Origin: Podospora comata
Lineage: Eukaryota > Ascomycota > Sordariomycetes > Sordariales > Podosporaceae
Assembly (NCBI GenBank): GCA_017354895.1
Contig: CP071494.1
Coordinates: 1,426,001 to 1,490,000, forward strand
Length of the DNA stretch: 64,000 nucleotides
Reading direction: 5' to 3'
This document shows positions 21,776 to 32,458 of the stretch, in pieces. The notes beneath the pieces are model-generated. The model was given only the letters and a program-made list of their open reading frames with translations. It searched no databases and had not been told where the DNA came from. How positions within the stretch are numbered: the stretch's first letter is position 1; each line of letters begins with the position of its first letter. A program made the position numbers and the translations under genes.

Positions 21776-24623
21776 ATGTCGTAAGTAGACACACACACAC
21801 ACACCCCTGGCCTGGACGGCTCTGGAATTCCTCAGCCCGTGCCACCGAGAGCTGTGCCGCAACTCACCTATAACAACCCCCTCCAATAATGTGTCCCGGT
21901 TTGACTAACCCGTCGCGCCCTGTTTTTTCCCCCTCACCTTAGAATAAGAGGACGATCCGTAACAATAAACACACGCAGTCACAGCCACGCTGCAGCATCG
22001 ACATCTTCAGATTCATACTATACTGACGAGGACTCGTACTCGCAACAAAGCCACGAGTACAGCGAATCACTCGCTGACGACGACGACGAAGAGGAAGAGG
22101 ACGACGACGACGAAGACGAGTGGGGAGGAGAATACGACGACATTGACCCGTCGGATTCTGCATCCACCGCTCACCACGAGCCCTACAAGCGCCCCATTTC
22201 CCGAAACCACAGCGGCACCGGCAGACCGCACAGCGGCTCCCGACGTCACCGGCTTCCACCACCCCAGGGACGCCAGCCGGCAAGCTACTACCAGTCACCC
22301 CAAGCGCCTCCAATGAGCCTGGACCCCTCGGACGAATACGGCTCGACGTATGGTCGCCCAAGCTATGCCCACGGCCCACCACCGCCCAACAACGTCGGCG
22401 CATTCTACGGAAACCGAGGTAACCAACCCCCAGCAGGGTATGCAGCAAGTCACGTAGGCGGTTTTGGCGCAAGTCCATACGGAGCCGGCCAAATGGTTCC
22501 CTACGGTGACTATTCGAATCCCTTCGCGCCCATGCGCGGCGCCAACGGGCCCCCTCAAAATGATTACTACAACGATCCCCGCGCACTCGGCCCACATGGT
22601 CACCAGCCGGGTCCGGGTCCGCAGCACTACGGACACGGCATGATGGCCCCCTACAACCCCGCCGGAGCAGCGGCCTCCATGTTTTACGGTGCTCACCAGG
22701 GCTATGGTGGCATGCCTCCACACATGCAGATGCACATGTATCAAGCACCCCCTCCACCGCCAACAGAAGTCAGCCCCAGACCGACGACACCCGCACCCGC
22801 CCCTCCTCCCAAGCCGGCCGAGCCAGACCCGGCTATGCTCAAACTGCAAGCCGAACTGGAAGCCTTCAAGAAGGCCCAGAAAGAAAAGGAAGAAGCGGAA
22901 AAGCAAAGGGCACTGGAGGAAAAGATCCGCCAAGACGCCGCAGAGGCCTACCGCCGGCAGATGGAAGAGACTGAACGGCAGAGGAAGAAGGCCGAGGAGG
23001 AAGCCGCCGCGGCAAGGAGAAAGGCCGAGGAGGAGGCTGCCAGGCAAAAGATGGAACACGAAAGGCAGCTTGCTCTCGCCAAGGCCGAAGCTGAAAAGGC
23101 GACGCTGGAAAGGTTGGAGAAGGAGCGAAGAGAGGCCGAGCAGAGGAGGAAGGAAGCCGAGGAGGAGCGCAAGAGGCTTGAGCGGGAGGCACGCGACAAG
23201 TTTGAGGCCGAGATGAGAGCTGCTGAGGAGCGCAGAAGGCGCGAGGCGGAGGCTGCTGCTCTTGCTGAGGCTGAAGCCAAGGCCCGTGTGGAAAGAGCCA
23301 TCCGTGAGGAGCAGGAGAAGATGGCGGCCAAGATCAAGGCTGAGGAAGAGGCCAAGGCTGCTGCTGCTGCGAAGGCGGCCGAGGAGGCCAAGAAGCTCAA
23401 GGAGCTGGAAGAAGAGGCGAAGAAGGCTCTGGAAAGGGCCATCAAGGAGCAGGAGGAGAAGCTCGCGGCTGCTGTCAAGGCGGAGCGCGAGAAGATTGAG
23501 GCTGCTCAGAAGGCCGAGGAGGAGGCCAAAGCCGCGGCGGCAAAGAAGGCTGCCGAGGAGGAGGCCTGGAAGAAGAAGCTGGAGCAGGAGGCTCAGATGA
23601 AGGCAGAGCTGGAGGCGAGAGAGAAGATTGAGAAGGAGAGGCAGGCTGCCGAGGCGGCTGCTGCTGCCGCCGCCGCGGCAAAGGCCGCCGAGGAGGCCCT
23701 CAAGAAGAGGCTGATGGAGGAGGCCAAGGTGAAGGTTGAGGAGGCTGTCAAGAAGAAGGAGAAGCCGCCCATCAGGTTTAAGGATGCTGTCGGGCGCAAG
23801 TTCAGCTTCCCCTTTCACCTTTGCGCCACGTGGACGGGCATGGAGGAGTTGATCAAGCAGGCCTTCCTTAACATGGAGGTCATTGGCCCTCACGTGCAGG
23901 AAGGGCACTACGACTTGATTGGCCCCGACGGCGAAATCATCCTGCCTTCGGTCTGGGAGCGTGTCATCCAGCCCGACTGGGCCGTCACGATGCACATGTG
24001 GCCCATGGAGAAGCACCCCCTCCGCATGCAGCACCCGGGTATGCCGCCCCCGGGCATGCAAATGCCTGGCATGCCCCCCGGAATGGTCCGACCCCAACCC
24101 CAAGGTGGACACCACGGACACGGGCACCGGCCCTCCATGGGGATGCCATTCCGGCCACCTTCCCGTCCGACTGGTGGACAAGGCGGACCACCGCCCCCTC
24201 CTCCGCCTCCGGGCGGCATGCCATGGCCGCCTGTCGGTGGCGCCATGGGCGGCATACCGATGCCCGGTCAGGGACAACGTATCAGGGTTCCAATGCCCGG
24301 ACCGAACGGCGCCGTTGTTGTGACGGCGGATCCGCCAAAGGTGAAGAAGTCCAAGGGCGCGCCGACGACGGTGCTGGGGTGGATGGCGGGCAAGCCGACG
24401 AAGAGCAGCGGGAAAAAGTATGTTGCAGACTCCTCCCCCCAGATTGTGATATCCAAACCTGTCGTCCCCGAGAAGCACCGAGCACATTATGTGGAGTATG
24501 AGTTGAAGTCACGGAGTCGAAGTTTGTCGTTTTACCTTGCCCCCCTGTATCATCATCATTTGTGACGGATGTTTTTTGAGATGGCACTGTGCTGACGTGT
24601 ATTGGTGCAACAGGAAGAAATAA
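21776..24623 (+). CDS. coiled-coil protein with a ubiquitin-like (ULD_2-type) domain and Pro/Gly-rich tail
   Basis: The first coding exon is only ATGTC (21776-21780). A 162-nt intron (GTAAGT...CCTTAG) then leads into a long exon from 21943. I place a second intron at 24418-24613 (GTATGT...CAACAG), ending the protein with SSGKKKK at 24623 (829 aa). If it is not spliced, the frame runs on 49 codons to a stop at 24565. Order: an acidic stretch (Asp/Glu run near residues 35-55), a Pro/Gly/Tyr-rich disordered region to about 300, a very long Ala/Glu/Lys coiled coil (about 305-607), a compact domain (about 611-687) starting IRFKDAVGRKFSFPFHLC and ending MHMWPMEK, then a Met/Pro/Gly tail. The compact domain resembles the fungal ubiquitin-like ULD_2 family. 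The function is not established; a scaffolding role is inference. Confidence 0.8.
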
Positions 24624-25623
24624 GCGTTGAGTTACCCAGACACTATCGAAGATAACATCCCTCGACTTACTCACCCGATATACAACCTTTCTCTCATCAA
24701 CATTTCTCGCTGCTTTTTTTTTCTTGGTTTCTTTATTCAGTTTGTGTCTACAGTTTGTTTTTTTTTGGCTTTTTGATACCTTGTCGCCTATTTTTGCCTC
24801 GCAGGTTTTTTTTTTCTTTCAGTATAACATTTTGAAATTTGGACGGTGGGAGAGATATACGAGGTATGATGGAATATGATATTTGGATATGACGGAAACG
24901 AAACAGATATATGGATGGATGGATGGTCAAGATATGGAGATTGGGTATGGAAGATGATGGTGGGTGGCATTAGTTTTTTCTTCTTCTTTTTTTTCCTTCT
25001 TCTCTTCGTTTTGGCCCGGCGCAAAAAGCTCAAGCATCACATCATGGTCAAAGCATTTGCAACAAAGCGTGGCGCGACGGGCGATTGGGATATTTTTGTT
25101 TTTGTTTTTTTTGGTTTGGTTTGTGTGGTGGTGGTGTGGTCCTAGATTCTTTTTTGTGGTCCTTCGTTATTTTCTGCGATCTTCTAGGCTGGTTCGTGTT
25201 GTGTTGTTTATTGTTTACTTTTTACGTATTATAAAACAAAAAATGAGAAGTACAAAAATAAAAAAGGGTCAAAGATTGTTGTTAATGTTTTGAGCGTTCG
25301 GTGTGATTGGTTTGGGTGGTTGAAGGTGTCTATGTGTTGTGTGTGTGCTGGGTATCGCCTGTCTTACTCCTTCGCTTGCTGTCTATCTCTATTGTACATA
25401 TTTTTTACACTTTTCTCCTTCCAACTCCCAGCTCGCTCCCTTCTACGCCTGTGGTGTTACATATCCATAACCATACACCCTTCAAGCTCCTTGTCCCCAT
25501 ATTCTTACGCCTTTGCCCACCCTCCGGTACCTGAACCACCAGAACTCTAACCAACTTCCCAACCAGAGTAGCGGTGGCCAAAGTGCTTGTCGCAAGAGCC
25601 GGCCCGGCGACTTTGCTTCCCAT
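24624..25623. other. gap between convergent 3' ends, no gene seen
   Basis: This is T-rich 3' flank of the coiled-coil gene and of coq10, with several T8-T9 runs, a GATGGATGGATG run near 24911-24926 and GTGGTGGTGTGG near 25126. No coding frame is supported. Confidence 0.55.
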
Positions 25624-26406
25624 CTACTCCCCCCAGGTAGCCACTCCTATACACCCCCCGACCTGTGGCCTTCCCCCTCGTCCGCAAACCTCCCTGGCCC
25701 TCCCCTCAAAAGCACATATCATCCGTCCCACCATCTCATCCGCCACGGCCCGAACCGCGAGCCCGACAGCCGGATTCGCAAACCGAAACCTCACCACCAA
25801 TTTCACCTCCGTCACCCCCCCTTTTACTTCCCGCACCGTCCACTTCGTGCACAAACTCTCAAACACCCCCCCCTCCAACCCCTTTTTGTCCCCCTCTGTA
25901 GTCTCATACCCGTGTTTTCTTAGGACGTCAAGCGGGATGGTAGGGCTGGCGTTTCCGGATACCGCCTCGACGGTGGTGCAGGGGATGCAGTACACTCTGG
26001 AAGTGTAGGATTGGGTGATGGGGCCCCAGCCGACGGTGAGGTCGCCGGTTTTGGGGAGGTTGGTTTTGGGGGTAAAAGAGGTGATGAGGGAGTGGGTGCA
26101 GTGGGGGAGGAAGCGGTGGTAGGAGTTTATGTCGGCGATTAGGGAGTAGATTTCTGAGGGGGGGTAAGGGAGGACTTTGGTTGCGGAGAGGGTGGTTACT
26201 GGGGCGGTGGTCGGGAGGGGGGGAAGGAGGGAGGTGAGGAATGTTCTTGAATGGGGGCGAGATTGTGGTTTTCGGGACTGGAGAGGAGGTGGTTGTCGGG
26301 ATTGGGGCGATAATAATGATAGTTGTTGTTGGGAGGGGAGGAGGAGCAAGGGTCGTCGAGCAAGGCGAGAAAGGGGGGCTGCTCGTAGTCGCAGGCTTGG
26401 GCGCAT
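25624..26406 (-). CDS. coq10: coenzyme Q-binding protein COQ10, mitochondrial
   Basis: Single exon, 260 aa. COQ10 is a START-like (polyketide cyclase fold) lipid-binding protein that chaperones ubiquinone for respiration. The start MRPSLRLRAAPLSRLARRPL is chosen because it opens a typical mitochondrial presequence: Arg/Ser/Leu-rich with no acid for about 60 residues. The frame is open a further 58 codons upstream, but that part reads like leader sequence. The domain runs from about 85 to 235: YPPSEIYSLIADINSYHRFL and PHCTHS, then GDLTVGWGPITQSYTSRVYC, with KWTVREV and LVVRFRFANP as further strands and the final helix AVADEMVGRMICAFEGRA. These match the family in order and spacing. qns1 lies divergent across about 1 kb. 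Confidence 0.9.
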   Translation of the reverse strand: MRPSLRLRAAPLSRLARRPLLLLPSQQQLSLLSPQSRQPPPLQSRKPQSRPHSRTFLTSLLPPLPTTAPVTTLSATKVLPYPPSEIYSLIADINSYHRFLPHCTHSLITSFTPKTNLPKTGDLTVGWGPITQSYTSRVYCIPCTTVEAVSGNASPTIPLDVLRKHGYETTEGDKKGLEGGVFESLCTKWTVREVKGGVTEVKLVVRFRFANPAVGLAVRAVADEMVGRMICAFEGRAREVCGRGGRPQVGGCIGVATWGE

Positions 26407-26978
26407 TGTGACGAGGGAGGTTTGTTGAGGGAGGTTCGTGTGTGTTGTGCGATCAGATCGGATGGCAGATCGCGAAATGGGTTCGGGTAGTACCTTTTTG
26501 GCGGGGCCGAACCAAGGTGCCCACTTTTGAGCCAGGGGGCTGCCGGCCGTTATTCGGACTGCGCTGGCTTGGGGTGACAACTATCGATGTCAGGGATGCT
26601 TCTGAATGAGGGCTGCGTGCCCATCTTGTGCTCAAATAACAAGTGTTAAGCTTTTCCGGTGTTCTTGGTCAAACTCAGAAAAGGCCCACTTCAGCCTGGC
26701 CAGTCATCAGACACATGTTTGAAAAGAAAAAAAACCTCTATTTTTTCCTCGCGGCCTGTGTCTGTAACAAATGCGAGAGCAATCCACTGGTAGCGTCCAT
26801 TTCGCTGGTGTCATCTAAGACCTATCTCTTGAATACACGCTCCAAGCCTTCCCATTGCCATCTTCACTTTCCAACGCTTGGTGCTTACTTCTGATTTTCT
26901 GCACCATGGCCCGAATCACGCCCAACTTTACCCCAAGCTTTACCCACAGCATTAACCCCCATCACTACCCCCATGTTC

Positions 26979-27014
26979 AGCATCAGCTAGAGCATCAACT
27001 AGAGCATCAGCTAG
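26979..27014. repeat. 12-bp tandem repeat, three units
   Basis: The units are AGCATCAGCTAG, AGCATCAACTAG and AGCATCAGCTAG, back to back. Read in one plus frame they give HQLE repeated three times, but the surrounding frame is short and unrecognised. Confidence 0.7.
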
Positions 27015-27255
27015 AAAAGCGGCCAGAGCATTGCTCCCGGCATTCATCATAGCATTTTCCATAAAACCAAGCGGCAACCAGAGCATCAGTGGTTGAGGTG
27101 TAAGTGCTTCGGGCATATGATTGGCTGAGCCGTCTATTGTGGGTTCCAACTCAGTTTCAGACCACAACGCCTGGAACAGGCCGTGTGTGGCTACACTCAG
27201 CTGGCAAGATTGTTTGGAACTGCCATAAGTACAGGAGAAATCCCTGCCACTTCAA

Positions 27256-27308
27256 CCCCTCCGAGCTGTCTGAGCCCCTCCGAGCTGTCTGAGCCCCTCC
27301 GAGCTGTT
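27256..27308. repeat. 19-bp tandem repeat, 2.7 units
   Basis: CCCCTCCGAGCTGTCTGAG occurs twice in full and a third time for its first 14 bases. The copies are identical, so the duplication is recent. It sits just upstream of qns1. Confidence 0.8.
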
Positions 27309-27383
27309 GCCCCTCCCTATATTATCTTTGCGTCTTGCACGACAACCCCCTATCAACCACCTAATCTATAGTCATCATTCACG

Positions 27384-30145
27384 ATGGGAGGCCATCTAGT
27401 GACGGTTGCGACATGCAACCTAAATCAGTGGGTTCTCGACTGGGAGGGCAACCTGAACCGCATCGTTGAGAGCATCCGCATCGCAAAAGCGGCCGGTGCT
27501 CGGCTTCGTGTCGGTCCCGTGAGTTGTGTGTCATTGATGATAAGCAAGTGCAGCTGTCTAACTTGGAGATAGGAGCTTGAAATCACCGGCTACTCTGCGT
27601 ACGAATAACCAGTTACCACCTGGAATTCCCATGACTGATTCCCGTCCCTCTTTAGCTTGGACCACTTCCACGAGCTTGATGTCTACAGTAATGGACACCC
27701 TAGGGCTATTGACCCCCGAGCCTTTATGGACCAGAGTTAACTTTTGTGTCTAGCCCACAGTCTGGAGATGCTCAGCATCCTGCTCCAGGATGAGAGCACC
27801 CATGGTATTCTCCTGGACATTGGCATGCCCATTCTCCACAGGAACCTCAGATACAATTGCCGGGTTATTTGCCTCGACGGAAAGATTCTCTTGATCGTGA
27901 GCCTGACCACTCTTGCCGCAATGGGCATCCGACTGATGGTTACTATGCAGAGACCGAAAATGTGGCTGGCCAATGATGGCAACTACAGGGAGATGAGGCA
28001 CTTTACCCCCTGGATGCGCCCTAGAGAGACTGAGCTGTTCCACCTCCCCAAGATGCTGGCTGAGCTCCAGGGTGAAACCCACGTCTTGTTTGGTGATGCC
28101 GTTATTTCCACCCCCGAGACTGCCTTTGGTGCCGAGACCTGTGTAAGCTGCAATGGTGGCGAGAAAGACCATGGTTCGAGGACACTAATGTTTTGCAGGA
28201 AGAGCTTTTCACCCCCAAAGCTCCGCATATCGTGGGTCTCCCTTGTTGCCAACTTGGAGACATGATGTTGACAGTCTCACAGGACATGGCTCTGGATGGT
28301 GTGGAGATCATCACCAACAGCAGCGGCAGTCACTGTGCGTCTCATCAGCACTTTGTTCTGGACATAAAAAGCTGACAAACAGCCAGTCACCTTACGGAAA
28401 CTCGACACTCGTCTTCAGCTGATTATGGAGGCCACCAGAAAGTCTGGTGGTGTATACCTTGTATGGCCCCTGGGTGTTGTGTGAATGATCCGTTGGAGCT
28501 GACACGTTCTGCAGTATGCCAACCAACAAGGCTGCGAGTAAGTGTCTCTGAGAAGTCTGGGCCGCTGCGGCTAACAAGCACAGTGGCGAGCGCCTGTACT
28601 TTGACGGGTGTGCCATGATCATAGTAAACGGCGATATTGGTAGGTCACCTTGTTCATCCTTCCGAGCCCTGCTGACACCGCACAGTTGCCCAAGGATCCC
28701 AGTTCGGTCTCAAAGACGTCGAGGTGGTCACCGCCACTGTCGACCTCGAGGAAGTCAGATCATATCGAGCAGCCATCTCCCGCGGTCTCCAAGCCGCGAC
28801 CTCGGGTGCCAGGTATCAAAGAATTCAGACTCCATTCGAGCTGGCTCCCGAAGATGACGACGCCGATATCGAAAAGCGACCCACCCTCCCCATGCAGCCC
28901 AGAATGCACCCCGTCGAAGAAGAGATTGCCCTCTCTGGAGGATGCTACCTCTGGGACTACCTTCGCAGATCCGGAACGGCAGGCTACCTCGTTCCCCTGA
29001 GCGGCGGTATTGATTCGTGCGCTACCGCCGTGATTGTGTATTCCATGTGCCGCATCGTCATGGATGCCGTCAAGGAGGAAAATCAACAGGTCATTGAAGA
29101 TGTCAAACGACTTTGTCAATACAGCCAGGGTGTGTTGCCCAAGACACCGCAAGAATTGTGCAACCAGATTTTCACCACCATCTACATGGGTATGAAGAAG
29201 CAGAGCTCTCGTGACACTCGCCAGCGCGCAAAGGATCTTGCTGAGGCCATCGGGAGTCACCACGTCAACCTCGATATTGACGAGGTATACGAGGCTCAGA
29301 AGAGGCTCGTCGTCAACACCCTCAATTTTGAGCCTAGGTTCAAGGTGGAAGGGGGCAGCAACCAAGAAAACTTGACGCTGCAGTGCTTGCAAGCCAGAAT
29401 CAGAATGGTAACAGCGTACGAGTTTGGGCAGATCCTTCCAACCGCGCGCGGAAGACCAGGAGGCGGCAGCCTGCTCGTCCTCGGCAGTGCAAACGTTGGA
29501 GAGTCTTTAAGGGGATATCTGACCAAGTATGACTGCTCGAGTGCGGATATCAACCCCATCGGCTCCATCGACAAGGCGGACTTGAAACGCTTCATCGCAT
29601 GGGCCGAGAAAGCATTCGACCTACCCTGCCTCCACGAATTCCTGACGGCCGTTCCCACGGCCGAGCTGGAGCCCATCACCGAGAACTATGTTCAGAGTGA
29701 TGAAGCCGACATGGGCATGACGTACGAGGAGCTCACCACGTTTGGGCGCCTCCGCAAGCTCAACAAGCTCGGCCCGTTCGCCATGTTCCAGCGTCTCGTC
29801 CACGACTGGAGCATCGACCGGAAGCACGTCGAGGGCGATACCGCGCCACACTACACGCCTGCTCAAGTTGCGGAGAAGGTGAAGAGGTTTTTCCACTTTT
29901 ATGCCATCAACCGGCACAAGATGACAACCTTGACCCCAGCCCTTCACTGTAATGATTATTGTAAGTTGATATGCACTTTTTTCCCCGTCGGACCTTTGTG
30001 ATTGACCGTGCCCATAGCACCGGACGACAACCGCTTTGATCTCCGACCGTTCCTGTACCCTAACTTTTGGAAGAGCTGGTCCTTCAAGAGGATTGATATG
30101 GAGCTGAAGAAGATTGAAAAGAAGCGGGCCAGTAAGGGGAAGTAG
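27384..30145 (+). CDS. qns1: glutamine-dependent NAD+ synthetase
   Basis: Twelve exons: 27384-27518, 27573-27598, 27656-27687, 27754-27896, 27951-28142, 28199-28231, 28283-28334, 28387-28460, 28515-28537, 28584-28639, 28686-29960 and 30018-30145. The product is 722 aa, close to yeast Qns1 (714). It makes NAD+ from nicotinic acid adenine dinucleotide, ATP and glutamine. The N-terminal nitrilase-fold glutaminase shows the triad Glu46 (GPELEITGY), Lys115 (RPKMW) and Cys176 (GAETC). Cys176 is the last codon of exon 5. The C-terminal synthetase has the ATP pyrophosphatase motif LSGGIDS, then [28 protein letters not shown]. All introns are 46-66 nt. Two of them (27897-27950, 28232-28282) are multiples of three without stops. 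The protein ends in a Lys-rich tail ([12 protein letters not shown]). Confidence 0.93.
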
Positions 30146-30539
30146 AGCATGATGAGGAATAGATTGTAATATTTCACCCCGTTCATCATCTTCTCGACAT
30201 CAACCAGAGGAATGCTCTCTTTGACAGACTGATAAGGTAAAAACTGCTTGATTCGGCTAGCGGCAAGAGTGGGCTTGGACCCGGAACGGCGCAGAGTGAT
30301 CCGGCCAATGAGCAGCCCCACAGGGCGAGTTTCACAGACAAAATGGGTCTCGATTTTTCCCTTTCTGTTCGCACTCTTCCTTTTCTTCTCAGCCTGCAAA
30401 TTCTGCAGCCCCGCGCAACAATGGTGTTAAACATCCACCACCACTCCGCCAGCGCCATCCAGTGACCGGCGCCAGTCGTTAGCTGCTGCCTTTTACTCTC
30501 TCTTTTTACCAAGAGTTATCACACGCTCTTTACTCGCCC
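30146..30539. promoter_or_regulatory. qns1 3' flank and trm140 promoter
   Basis: No gene seen in this 394-bp tandem gap. A T/C-rich tract (TTTTTCCCTTTCTG, TTCCTTTTCTTCTC) at 30353-30393 lies before the next start. Confidence 0.5.
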
Positions 30540-31844
30540 ATGACTGTCGACGAAACAGTCGTCGCCGTCGCCGGCTCCAACGATGGGCAGGCGCAGCTCG
30601 CCACGGACCTCTCGACGCTTGAGATAGCGAACGGAACCAAGCAGACAGGCGAGCAGCCTGCCCATCGCTCCCATGATCCCCAGTACAACCAGAAGCGAAG
30701 CGACCCCTTCCAGTTTGGCTCGCGTCTTCTGGGCGAGGAGGACGACCCCTTCGAGTTCAATGCTTGGGATCATGTCGAGGTTGACGATGAATTCAAAGAG
30801 TATGCTGAACAGCAATACGAGATGCAACGTCGAGCCCCCGTCTCCGAGTTTGACAAATGTAAGTTGCAACAATTGTTTTTTTTTCGGTTCGCTTCCACGG
30901 GGCCCAAACGCCCCTGCGTTGTGTGATGATTTACATTTATAGCATAGTTCATCTGAATTCCTTTGATGACAACTGTAGCACATATAGTCTTTCGCTCCCA
31001 TCTGACACGCATTCTTCCACTTTCTCTCTTTTTGGCAGGCACTCGCGAGCAATTTGCTGACTCGAGAAACACAGTTCGATTCAATTCCGACCCTGCAAAG
31101 TGGTGGAACAAGTTCTACAAGAACAACACATCCAACTTCTTCAAGGACCGGAAATGGCTCCAGCAAGAGTTTCCCGTCCTTGATCGACTGACGCAAGAGG
31201 ACGCTGGACCCGTCACCATCCTTGAGATAGGCGCTGGCGCCGGCAACACGGCCTTTCCTGTTCTGTCGAGAAACAAGAACCCCAAGCTCAAGCTCCATGC
31301 TTGTGACTTTTCCAAGACGGCAGTCGATGTCATGCGCAACCACGAGGCGTACAACACGGATCTGATGCAAGCCGACGTGTGGGATGTTGCTGGGGAGGAA
31401 CTCCCCCCCGGGCTGGGAGAGGGGTCCGTGGACCTTGTCATGATGGTGTTCATCTTCTCTGCCCTCTCTCCGCTGCAGTGGAAGAAGGCGGTAGAGAATG
31501 TTCATCGGGTGCTCAAGCCAGGTGGTGAGGTCTGCTTCCGCGACTATGGAAGAGGTGACCTCGCTCAGGTCCGCTTTAAAAAGGGACGGTACCTGGAAGA
31601 GAACTTTTACATTCGAGGCGATGGCACCCGCGTCTACTTCTTTGAGAAGGACGAGCTCGCTGATATTTGGTCAGGCAAGCTGAACATCGAGGCCACTGAT
31701 GGCGATGCCGACGCCGACTCTGAGGGCGTGAAGCCCAAGTTTGAGATTGAGGAGCTTGGTGTAGACCGTAGAATGCTTGTTAACCGTGCCAGAAAGCTCA
31801 AGATGTACCGATGCTGGATGCAGGGCCGGTTTAGAAAGGTATGA
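30540..31844 (+). CDS. trm140: tRNA N3-methylcytidine (position 32) methyltransferase, Trm140/METTL2 family
   Basis: Two exons (30540-30858, 31039-31844) with a 180-nt intron (donor GTAAGT, acceptor TTGGCAG), 374 aa. It methylates C32 in the anticodon loop of tRNA-Thr and/or tRNA-Ser. WDHVEVDDEFKEYAEQQYEM near residue 80 and DPAKWWNKFYKNNTSNFFKDR after the intron are the conserved N-terminal blocks of METTL2-type enzymes. SAM motif I is ILEIGAGAGNTAFP, followed by KLHACDFSKTAVDVM, the LVMMVFIFSALSP strand and VLKPGGEVCFRDYGR. RVYFFEKDEL and MYRCWMQGRF complete the fold. Which tRNAs are used (Trm140 or Trm141 type) cannot be decided from sequence. The actin-binding part found in yeast Abp140 is absent, as usual outside budding yeasts. 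Confidence 0.9.
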
Positions 31845-32458
31845 AAAATATCAAGATGATTTGAGAGCAATCTATTTCCGCATTGTCTCGATTCTGTGAC
31901 TTGTCTGTTGTCGTATTGTTTTGATGTGATCTTGATTTTGCTTGCTCCAAAAAGCTTGGACCACCCGACAGGAAACAGCTTGGGTGGGGGCCTGTTTTCA
32001 CCGCCCGACCCTCTTTCTGCATGGGGCAGAATTCTGAATGCGACAGCGGCCGTGCTCTGTTCCCAATCCAGAACTGTATCACTGTGATCGCGACTTCGTG
32101 GAGCTCTCCACCGAGTTTGACGTCGACTCGGCAACATCTTCCACACCACCAACACCGAACTTCCCGCTCATGCGACGCCAATTCTTTGTTCCCTCGGCCA
32201 ACTAGAGCCGTCTCCTGTCGACACACCTTTCATTGCGACCGAGCATCTCCACGAGCCGACGACAGTCTTCTTCTGCCTCCGCCCACGGTAAAGTCATACT
32301 CGCTCGCCATCCGCACTTCGAAACCTACCCACCCCCACACCTTGTATGATATTCCATCCGTGAAGACGATCGTCGATTAATACGCATTCTGTTTCCCACT
32401 TCGATCGACCGCTCACGCGAACCATCGCGACCGACGCCAATGCTCTGCTTCCTTCACC
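31845..32458. promoter_or_regulatory. trm140 3' flank and sac3 promoter/leader
   Basis: No gene seen. Sequence upstream of the sac3 ATG is rich in CGA, CCAC and TCTTC motifs as in other leaders of this window. The start context is TTCACCATGG, a good Kozak-like match. Confidence 0.5.

Larger units (their letters stand above)
26407..27383. promoter_or_regulatory. shared upstream region of coq10 and qns1, with two minisatellites
   Basis: Both promoters lie in this 977-bp divergent gap. It carries a 12-bp tandem repeat at 26979-27014 and a 19-bp tandem repeat at 27256-27308, the latter 75-128 bases upstream of the qns1 start and thus probably in its leader or core promoter. A short frame at 26907 (MARITPNFTPSF...) spans the first repeat but shows no domain. 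Confidence 0.55.

Noticed and set aside
22295-24487. Long minus-strand frame (730 codons) opposite the coiled-coil gene
   Set aside because: It is the antisense image of the Ala/Glu/Lys coiled coil (Leu/Arg/Ser-rich) and has no domain of its own.
26855-27052. Short plus-strand frame containing HQLEHQLEHQLE
   Set aside because: It is created by the 12-bp minisatellite, with no domain or splice partner.
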